Assembly: GCA_021793135.1 (NCBI GenBank)
Contig: JAJYTI010000049.1
Span: 1 to 12,511, forward strand
Source of the DNA: Bacteroidota bacterium
GTDB lineage: Bacteria > Bacteroidota > Bacteroidia > Flavobacteriales > Flavobacteriaceae
DNA length: 12,511 nucleotides
Direction of reading: 5' to 3'
A program made the position numbers and the translations under genes. Below, in pieces: positions 6,715 through 12,511 of this stretch (positions within the stretch are counted from its first letter, which is position 1; every line of letters starts with the position of its first letter). The notes under the pieces are model-generated. The model had not been told where the DNA came from and did no database searches. It was given only the letters and a program-made list of their open reading frames with translations.

Positions 6715-7722
6715 TTATTCTATTACCACATCATCTTCTCCATATAGTAGTTCTTCAAACTCTTCCTTAGGTAATGCATTGAAGTATAAACTTAAATCTA
6801 TTGGTTCTAAAGCGCTATGGATATCTTCCTTTGTGTAACGAACTCCAGTAAGTATTTCTTCTAGTTCTTGAATAGGTTTGCTGTTGAAAAAGTCTCCAAA
6901 TATTTTAACATTAGTAATATGTCCTTTCTCTACCCATAAACGTAAATCGATAATTCCGATTGGGAAACGCCTTTCTCTTCGTAAATTAAATTTAGGAGAA
7001 CGTCCATAATTCCAATCCCATTGATCATATTTGGATTCTTTTAATTCATGAACAGCTTTCCATTCTTCTTCGCTTAATCGATAGGTTTCGAAATCTCCAG
7101 CAGCATCTAAGCCTTTTAATATTTTAGCTCGGAAATCCAAAATATCTAACGGCTCATTTAAGAATTCCTGAATGTTTGCTACACGTGATCTTACGGATTT
7201 ATGTCCTTTACTAGAAAGTTTGGTCATTTTTACTTGTAATGCACGAGTAACTTCTTCTAAATTGCTATTGAGCAATAAAGTACCATGAGTAAACATTCTT
7301 TTTCCTGTAGAGAATTGTGCATTACCAGATATTTTTCTGTCTTCGACTACCACATCATTTCTACCTTTCATTTCTGCTTTAACTCCCATATCATTTAAGA
7401 CTTTTACTATAGGAGCAGTAACTTTCTTAAAATTATTAAAGCTTTTGATATCATGATCGGTGATGAAGCTAAAGTTGAGATTTCCAAAATCGTGATAAAC
7501 TGCGCCGCCACCAGAAATTCTGCGAACAACTTTTATACCTTTCTCTTCAACATAATTTTGATTAACTTCTTCTAATGTGTTTTGGTTTCTACCTATAATA
7601 ATAGAAGGTTGGTTGATGTAAAAAAGCAAATAATCTTTGTCATCAAAATTACGAACGATATACTCTTCTAAAGCTAAGTTTAGATGCGGATCGTTATTAC
7701 CTTCGTTTTCTATAAAAATCAT
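6715..7722 (-). CDS. lplA: Lipoate-protein ligase A
   Basis: Attaches free lipoate, through lipoyl-AMP, to lysines of carrier proteins such as the glycine-cleavage H protein and 2-oxoacid dehydrogenase E2 subunits. The protein has 335 residues. The catalytic domain shows the lipoate/ATP-binding loop RRISGGGAVYHD (67-78), NLNFSF (81-86), and GRNDVVVEDRKISGNAQ (120-136), in which Lys130 corresponds to the active-site lysine of E. coli LplA (Lys133). HGTLL follows at 146-150. Residues from about 250 onward fit the small C-terminal accessory domain, so this is the complete two-domain form. It begins 21 bp after the stop of the gamma-carbonic-anhydrase-like gene, implying a two-gene transcript. 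No lipoylated target protein is encoded in the window. Confidence 0.94.
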   Translation of the reverse strand: MIFIENEGNNDPHLNLALEEYIVRNFDDKDYLLFYINQPSIIIGRNQNTLEEVNQNYVEEKGIKVVRRISGGGAVYHDFGNLNFSFITDHDIKSFNNFKKVTAPIVKVLNDMGVKAEMKGRNDVVVEDRKISGNAQFSTGKRMFTHGTLLLNSNLEEVTRALQVKMTKLSSKGHKSVRSRVANIQEFLNEPLDILDFRAKILKGLDAAGDFETYRLSEEEWKAVHELKESKYDQWDWNYGRSPKFNLRRERRFPIGIIDLRLWVEKGHITNVKIFGDFFNSKPIQELEEILTGVRYTKEDIHSALEPIDLSLYFNALPKEEFEELLYGEDDVVIE

Positions 7723-7743
7723 ACTATTGCTGTTTATTTCAAA

Positions 7744-8259
7744 TTATTTTCCTATCCAAGAAGCATACATCTTATAGTTATTGGCAATACGTTGTATTTC
7801 GCCTTCGGTATGTTCTGCAGATACTTCTTTTACTTTTTTTGCAGGTATGCCAGCATATATACTGTTCGGTTCAACTAAAGTGTTTTCTAATACCACTGCA
7901 CCAGCAGCGATGATGGTATTACTCCCAACTATAGCATTGTCCATAACTATAGCACCCATACCTATTAATACGTTATCATGGATTTGGCACCCATGTACTA
8001 TGGCATTATGACCAATAGAAACGTTATTTCCGATTTTTGTTTCGGTTCTCTCGTATGTACAATGAATGCATGCACCATCTTGTACATTAACTTTATTCCC
8101 TATTTTTATCTTATTAACGTCTCCACGAATTACAGCACTAAACCATATACTGCAATCGTTTCCTATTTCAACATCGCCTACAATTGTTGCATTGGGGGCG
8201 ATAAAACAATTCTCAGGAATTTTAGGAGTAGCTCCTTTTGCTGAAAGAATAACTGGCAT
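7744..8259 (-). CDS. Gamma-carbonic-anhydrase-like hexapeptide-repeat protein (YrdA/PaaY type)
   Basis: Left-handed beta-helix protein of 171 residues expected to form a trimer with metal sites between subunits. Repeats of the form [IV]-G-x-x-x run from about residue 15 to 140 (for example VGDVEIGND, KIGNKVNV, TKIGNNVSIGH). The three metal-binding histidines of the gamma class are visible: His66 in GACIHC, then His84 and His89 in IGHNAIVHGC, with the five-residue spacing seen in Methanosarcina Cam (His117, His122). Arg45 and Asp47 in IRGD match the conserved salt-bridge residues. The long acidic loop of Cam is absent, as in YrdA-like relatives, so true carbonic anhydrase activity is uncertain. 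Probably cytoplasmic; no signal peptide is seen. It is the upstream member of a pair with lplA. Confidence 0.9.
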   Translation of the reverse strand: MPVILSAKGATPKIPENCFIAPNATIVGDVEIGNDCSIWFSAVIRGDVNKIKIGNKVNVQDGACIHCTYERTETKIGNNVSIGHNAIVHGCQIHDNVLIGMGAIVMDNAIVGSNTIIAAGAVVLENTLVEPNSIYAGIPAKKVKEVSAEHTEGEIQRIANNYKMYASWIGK

Positions 8260-8599
8260 AATCTTTTTCTGTAAATATACAAAAGCTCTATGTTTATGTG
8301 TTTAATTTATAACTCCAAAAAAAGATATAGATACAATAATTACCATTTTTTAATAATTTCTTTTTGCATCAAGTTTTATTAAACTATTGCGTATCTATAA
8401 AGTATAAGTAAACTAAAAACGTGTTGCTTAATAAATTTGTGTTCTTATTATAATCCTTGAATGTTTTTAAATTCTTTAGAAATAAAATTAGAAGTTCATA
8501 AGTAATAAGTAGAGAAATATTCGGTCTATAAATCAAAAACTTTGTGATGCTTACTCTTTTAAGTATCTTTAACCCACCTAAAACAATATGTTTATACCT
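8260..8599. other. AT-rich divergent intergenic region
   Basis: A gap of about 340 bp between the minus-strand carbonic-anhydrase-like gene and the plus-strand dcp gene. I find no gene or strong hairpin. It holds the dcp promoter at 8541-8571, an isolated perfect -7 box TAAATTTG at 8432-8439 without a matching -33 box, and on the minus strand TATATTTA at 8279-8272, one base off the consensus, which could serve the carbonic-anhydrase-like gene. Confidence 0.6.
8541..8571 (+). promoter_or_regulatory. Bacteroidota-type promoter for dcp
   Basis: TTTG at 8541-8544 is followed after exactly 19 bases by TATCTTTA at 8564-8571, which differs from TTTG-N19-TAnnTTTG only in the last base. Transcription would start near 8577-8580. 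That leaves only about 10 nt before the ATG at 8588 but about 20 nt before the ATG at 8600, favouring the latter as the real start. Confidence 0.55.
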
Positions 8600-10717
8600 A
8601 TGAAAAAAAGTAGTTTATTAATTTTAGCCACAACTTTGGGCTTGTTATCTTGTCAGAATGAGAAAGATAACAAAGCAGAAGCTCAAGAAGAATTGGCAGG
8701 TAATCCGTTTGTAACGGAAAGCACGTTACCGTACAATGCACCTGATTTTTCAAAAATCAAAAATGAACACTTCCGTCCAGCGATTCTTGAGGGAATGCGT
8801 CAACAAGAAGAAGCGATTAAAGCTATAGTTGAGAATGAAGAAGCACCTACATTCGAAAATACAATTTTAGCTTTAGAACAAAGCAATGCTTTGCTATCAC
8901 GTGCATCAAGAGTTTTCTATGCCCTTTCTAGTGCACATAGTAACGATGAAATTAAAAATTTACAAGAAGAATTAGCTCCGAAGTTATCAGAGCATTCCGA
9001 TGCAATTTATTTAAATGATGAGTTATTTGAACGCATTAAAGAATTGCATGGTAAGATAGACGAATTAGATTTAGATTCGGAATCCAAAAGATTACTAGAC
9101 TACTATCATAACAATTTTGTGGTAGCTGGTGCAGCTTTAAGCGCTGAAGATAAAGAAGAACTTAAAAAACTGAACTCAAAAGAAGCATCATTAACTACTA
9201 GTTTTGGTAGATTGGTACTAGATGCAATGAAAAAAGGAGGAGTTGAAGAAAGCGATAAGGATAAACTTGCCGGTCTTTCTGATTCTTATTTAAGATCTAT
9301 AGAAACAGAAGCAGGGAATGGGTGGTATATCCCACTTGTAAATACCACGCAGCAACCTGATTTAGTGGATTTAGAAGACAGAGAAACGAGAGAGAAATTA
9401 TTTAAAGCTTCTTGGAATCGTACCGATGGTGGAGAATATGATACTAACGATATTATTAAAGAGCTTGCACACCTTCGTGCAGAAAAAGCAGCATTGTTAG
9501 GGTTTAATAACTACGCAGAGTGGCAGTTACAAAACACAATGGCTAAAAACCCTGAAAATGTTAGAACATTTTTCGATTCGTTTATACCAGCTTCTGTAGC
9601 AAAAGCACAAGAGGAATCGGATAAAATCGAAAAAATGATGAACGATAGTGGACAAGAAGGGGATTTAGAGCCTTGGGATTGGAACTACTATGCAGAGAAA
9701 GTTCGTAAAGCTGAATTTGATTTAGACGAAAACGAAATCAAACCTTATTTCGAAGTTGAAACTGTAATGGAAGATGGTGTATTGTATGCAGCAGAAAAAC
9801 TTTATGGTATTACGTATAAAAAACGTGATGATATTCCTGTTTATCATGATGATGTAGCGGTTTATGAACTATTTGAGGAAGATGGGACAGAACTCGGTCT
9901 ATTTTATGCAGATTATTTTGCACGTCCTTCAAAAAGAGGAGGAGCTTGGATGAGTAACTTCGTGCCACAATCTAAATTAGATGGTACAAAACCAGTTATT
10001 TATAATGTTTGTAATATTTCGAAACCAGCAGACGGCGAACCTGCTTTAATGACGTTTGATAACGTGATTACTATGTTCCATGAGTTTGGTCACGCTTTGC
10101 ATGGATTCTTTGCAGATCAACATTATAGAAGTCTTTCAGGAACATCTGTTGCTAGAGACTTTGTAGAGTTCCCATCACAATTTAATGAGCACTGGGCTAC
10201 ACATCCAGAGGTGATTAAAAATTATGCAAAACACTACGAAACAGGAGAGGTAATCCCACAAGAATTATTAGATAAGATTGAGGCAGCTGGTACTTTTAAC
10301 CAAGGATATAGTACAGTAGAAAACTTAGCTTCTTCTAATATAGATTACGAGTGGCACACTATTGGTGTAGACGATAAAATAGGTGATGCAAGTAAATTTG
10401 AAGCAGATGCATTAAATAAATACAATTTAGATGCTGTTAACGCAGTAAAACCTAGATATCGTTCTACTTACTTTTCTCACATTTTTAACGGTGGATATGC
10501 TGCAGGTTATTACTCTTACTTATGGACCGATATGTTGAATTATGATGCATACCAGTGGTTTGTAGAGAATGGTGGATTAACAAGAGAAAATGGTCAGCGC
10601 TTTAGAGACATGGTTCTTTCTAGAGGAAATACATTAGATTACGACGAGATGTATAAAGATTTTAGAGGAAGTGAACCCTCTATAGATCCTATGCTGAAAG
10701 CTAGAGGATTAAAATAG
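8600..10717 (+). CDS. dcp: Peptidyl-dipeptidase Dcp, lipoprotein form (M3 zinc peptidase)
   Basis: Zinc metallopeptidase that releases dipeptides from the C-terminus of peptides, of 705 residues from the chosen start. The zinc motif HEFGH is at 494-498 within MFHEFGHALHGFF, and the third ligand Glu523 lies in RDFVEFPSQFNEHW. The C-terminal region contains the GGYAAGYYSYLW segment and then YQWFVENGGLTRENGQRFR, which matches E. coli Dcp as I remember it better than oligopeptidase A. The N-terminus MKKSSLLILATTLGLLSC is a lipoprotein signal with Cys18, followed by a very acidic tether, so the enzyme is probably lipid-anchored in the envelope. An in-frame ATG at 8588 would add MFIP, but the promoter position and signal sequence favour 8600. 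It is a single-gene unit ending at a strong hairpin. Confidence 0.94.
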   Translation: MKKSSLLILATTLGLLSCQNEKDNKAEAQEELAGNPFVTESTLPYNAPDFSKIKNEHFRPAILEGMRQQEEAIKAIVENEEAPTFENTILALEQSNALLSRASRVFYALSSAHSNDEIKNLQEELAPKLSEHSDAIYLNDELFERIKELHGKIDELDLDSESKRLLDYYHNNFVVAGAALSAEDKEELKKLNSKEASLTTSFGRLVLDAMKKGGVEESDKDKLAGLSDSYLRSIETEAGNGWYIPLVNTTQQPDLVDLEDRETREKLFKASWNRTDGGEYDTNDIIKELAHLRAEKAALLGFNNYAEWQLQNTMAKNPENVRTFFDSFIPASVAKAQEESDKIEKMMNDSGQEGDLEPWDWNYYAEKVRKAEFDLDENEIKPYFEVETVMEDGVLYAAEKLYGITYKKRDDIPVYHDDVAVYELFEEDGTELGLFYADYFARPSKRGGAWMSNFVPQSKLDGTKPVIYNVCNISKPADGEPALMTFDNVITMFHEFGHALHGFFADQHYRSLSGTSVARDFVEFPSQFNEHWATHPEVIKNYAKHYETGEVIPQELLDKIEAAGTFNQGYSTVENLASSNIDYEWHTIGVDDKIGDASKFEADALNKYNLDAVNAVKPRYRSTYFSHIFNGGYAAGYYSYLWTDMLNYDAYQWFVENGGLTRENGQRFRDMVLSRGNTLDYDEMYKDFRGSEPSIDPMLKARGLK

Positions 10718-10744
10718 TTGATAGAATATTTTAAATAATAAAAC

Positions 10745-10773
10745 AGGCGTTGTTTTATCATAAAACAACGCCT
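10745..10773. terminator. Hairpin terminator between dcp and the lipoprotein gene
   Basis: Two perfect 14-bp arms, AGGCGTTGTTTTAT (10745-10758) and its reverse complement (10760-10773), are separated by a single C, so the real loop takes in the A/T bases at the tip. A run of six T follows within two bases on the plus strand, and the minus-strand side is also T-rich. It lies 27 bp past the dcp stop and 24 bp before the end of the convergent gene, so it is probably bidirectional. Confidence 0.85.
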
Positions 10774-10797
10774 ATTTTTTATAATTATAATTTAGTT

Positions 10798-12060
10798 TTA
10801 TTCATTCAGTATTACCTTATGTAATCCAGATACAGAACCTCCAGAAGTTACATTAAATAAAGGAGTAGCTTCCGTACCATTTAATTCATAATATCCATTT
10901 TGGTCTCCTTCTTTAGTATTCACTCGAAGTAATATTTTATCGTCGATTTCTATTGCACAATATGCCGCACCTGGATTGGTTACCGTTGGGACGTTATTTA
11001 TCTTAGTGCGTTCTTGACTAGCGATATCAATACTATAGAAATCCCAAACATTTTCAAAGTTGATATTGCCATTAGGTCCACCCGTTAGCTCTGTATTTGG
11101 AATTAGAGTTATTAACTTTCCATCTTTTGCGAATACAGATACAAACTTTCCTCCAGTCATTATATCATCCATATTTAGACTCCAATTTTCATCAATATCC
11201 GTTTCATTAGCTTTGATTCTAGATATTTTAGATTGTCCACCTATAGCGCTTCTACCTTGTGTAACGATATACAAATCGCCATTTGTATCAAAATCATACA
11301 TGTGATTGTCGTTGATATAAGCTATCGAACCAGTGTTTTCAATTTTTATAGTTTTATCATGAGTTCCGGTAGCAATATCGATAACAGCTAGATATACATC
11401 TGGATAAAAATCATCCCAGAATCCTTTTTGTGGACCATCGGTAGTTGCATAAGTTATATTTGCAAATAGTTTACCGTTCTTTACAGCAAGGAACTTCTGT
11501 CCAATAGAACGATATAAGATTTCTGGTTCATCCGTTCCGCGTTCGTTTACGACGTCGCTTAAGTCTATATCACCAGTACGTACCATACTACTAGGGTTGA
11601 ATGTTTGAATTTTTAATGGGTCATTACCATCCCAGTAAAATCCAGAGTTTTCATTTTCTATTACAAAGTTACCCGAGCCATTTGTATTGTTATCTGCGGC
11701 GATAAATCTATCACTAGCAATCTTATTGTCTGAGGTTATCTTTAATCTTTCGACCCCCAATGCATTAGCATCTAGGCTAAACATTTTGAATAACCAATTG
11801 TCATGTGGTCGCCAACCACCAAATCCAAGGCCTTGTGTACTATTGGATCCATTATTTACAATATCTCCTGAAGGCATTTCATCGAATACTGTTGCAAATC
11901 CTGGTTTTGTTAAGTTGTTTTCACTCATGGTGATTAATACATACTTTTCATTGCTAGGCGTTTCTGGTGTTGTACCACTGTTGTCATCGCTACTACACGA
12001 TGCGAATAGAAAGCCTACACTTATAGCAATCAAGCTTATTTTCCATAAAAAAGATCTCAT
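10798..12060 (-). CDS. Secreted lipoprotein linked to a TonB-dependent receptor, possibly DUF4374-like
   Basis: Protein of 420 residues whose function I do not recognise with certainty. The signal sequence ends in the lipobox LFASC with Cys22, followed by SSDDNSG, the acidic pattern common in exported Bacteroidota lipoproteins. After a Thr/Pro/Ser linker (to about 38) the rest is rich in short beta-strand-like units with turns such as DTNGDLYIV (258-266), AVKNGKLFANI (192-202) and FAKDGKLITLI (310-320), suggesting a beta-propeller-like fold. This resembles my memory of DUF4374 proteins, which often sit beside TonB-dependent receptors in iron uptake loci. The gene starts 18 bp after the receptor stop on the same strand, so the two are surely co-transcribed. 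It may capture ligand for the receptor. The propeller and DUF4374 readings are inference. Confidence 0.7.
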   Translation of the reverse strand: MRSFLWKISLIAISVGFLFASCSSDDNSGTTPETPSNEKYVLITMSENNLTKPGFATVFDEMPSGDIVNNGSNSTQGLGFGGWRPHDNWLFKMFSLDANALGVERLKITSDNKIASDRFIAADNNTNGSGNFVIENENSGFYWDGNDPLKIQTFNPSSMVRTGDIDLSDVVNERGTDEPEILYRSIGQKFLAVKNGKLFANITYATTDGPQKGFWDDFYPDVYLAVIDIATGTHDKTIKIENTGSIAYINDNHMYDFDTNGDLYIVTQGRSAIGGQSKISRIKANETDIDENWSLNMDDIMTGGKFVSVFAKDGKLITLIPNTELTGGPNGNINFENVWDFYSIDIASQERTKINNVPTVTNPGAAYCAIEIDDKILLRVNTKEGDQNGYYELNGTEATPLFNVTSGGSVSGLHKVILNE

Positions 12061-12078
12061 GATTTCTGGTTTTATTAA

Positions 12079-12511
12079 TTATAAATTATAACTGATTTTA
12101 ATATTAAAACTTCTTCCAGGTTTAGAAATTCGGTAATAATCGAATAGTTCTTTATTGAATAAATTTCGGATTTCTGCACCTATGCTAATATGCTCTGAAG
12201 GATGTTGATAGGTAACCCCAAGGTTAAATAAATGTTGGTTAGGTATAAGTAAATTAGAGTTCAACTTAGCACTTCCAGATAATCCTAAAAACCCACCGGG
12301 CTCTAAGCTTTTAGGAATAGTTTCTAAATAAAATTCACGCATAAAATTGTAGTTTATAAACAACTTTAAAGCATCATTATTAGCAAATACATCTTTGTAT
12401 TTTGCATCTAATCCTACATTAGCAAAGAAGTAAGGGGTATTTCGCAATCTAGCATTATTTTTCCATGTGTCTTGTAAGTTTGTAATGCCAAACAATCTTA
12501 AATTTTGCCAA
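12079..12511 (-). CDS. TonB-dependent outer-membrane receptor, C-terminal fragment (cut by window edge)
   Basis: The open frame continues past the right edge, so only about the last 143 residues are visible; no true start lies inside the window. The sequence has alternating beta-strand character. It ends with a typical receptor C-terminus: IGAEIRNLFNKELFDYY, then a PGRSF motif and a last strand NIKISYNL. The final residue is Leu, with Tyr two positions before it, instead of the usual terminal aromatic residue. Such receptors form 22-strand barrels that import chelated iron, vitamins or oligosaccharides using TonB energy. The visible part does not reveal the substrate. A lipoprotein gene follows 18 bp downstream. 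Confidence 0.87.
   Translation of the reverse strand, partial: WQNLRLFGITNLQDTWKNNARLRNTPYFFANVGLDAKYKDVFANNDALKLFINYNFMREFYLETIPKSLEPGGFLGLSGSAKLNSNLLIPNQHLFNLGVTYQHPSEHISIGAEIRNLFNKELFDYYRISKPGRSFNIKISYNL

Noticed and set aside
7182..7187. CACGTG core inside lplA as a possible parS site, given the nearby parAB genes
   Set aside because: The flanks do not continue the parS inverted repeat (TGTTT before and AAACA after are not matched). The second CACGTG at 8898-8903 in dcp fails for the same reason.
7684..8305. Several plus-strand open frames opposite the carbonic-anhydrase-like gene
   Set aside because: They overlap one another in different frames, oppose a clear hexapeptide-repeat gene, and have no recognisable features.
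11687..12091. Plus-strand open frame of 134 codons opposite the receptor-linked lipoprotein
   Set aside because: It is fully antisense to a well-supported gene, shows no domain or signal, and reads like the reverse complement of a coding region.
1..12511. Mobile element, defence system, CRISPR array or transferred island
   Set aside because: No transposase, integrase, direct-repeat array, tRNA-linked junction or shift in base composition is visible; nearly all genes are housekeeping or common envelope families.

Overview
The window looks like ordinary chromosomal DNA from a member of the Bacteroidota, most likely a marine-type Flavobacteriaceae. The evidence is an AT-rich sequence, no Shine-Dalgarno pattern before starts, promoter boxes of the TTTG-N19-TAnnTTTG type, lipoproteins with acidic residues right after the lipid-modified cysteine, a TonB-dependent receptor paired with a lipoprotein, and Bacteroidota-style versions of signal peptidase I, DapB and a DUF5683 protein. 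This assignment rests on recognising families by eye; no database search was run.

Layout. Positions 1-4657 (all minus strand) hold a tight run that, read in its own direction, goes parA, parB, DUF5683 protein, dapB, lepB and the start of a WbqC-family gene cut by the window edge. Gaps are 26 bp or less and two junctions overlap, so this is very probably one operon joining chromosome segregation, lysine/diaminopimelate synthesis and protein export. Upstream on the same strand (4824-5696) is a short-chain reductase that carries the active-site pattern of mitochondrial 2,4-dienoyl-CoA reductase. A 399-bp AT-rich divergent gap follows. Then come a plus-strand azurin-like copper lipoprotein (6096-6635) and a perfect 19-bp hairpin terminator that separates it from a convergent minus-strand pair: gamma-carbonic-anhydrase-like protein followed by lipoate-protein ligase (6715-8259). 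A second divergent gap carries a good Bacteroidota promoter for a large lipoprotein peptidyl-dipeptidase Dcp (8600-10717, plus). This ends in another strong hairpin, facing a minus-strand pair: the C-terminal part of a TonB-dependent receptor (12079-12511, cut by the window edge) followed 18 bp later by a secreted lipoprotein of unknown function (10798-12060).

How they work together. ParA/ParB position the chromosome origin, DapB supplies lysine and diaminopimelate, and LepB removes signal peptides from exported proteins. The envelope proteins (azurin, Dcp, the receptor-linked lipoprotein) fit a Gram-negative cell that handles electrons, peptides and probably a scarce nutrient at its surface. 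I see no transposase, integrase, CRISPR array, toxin-antitoxin pair, tRNA or rRNA, and no convincing sign of a new multi-gene system. The least understood parts are the DUF5683 protein, the receptor-linked lipoprotein and a few inverted repeats in the gaps.
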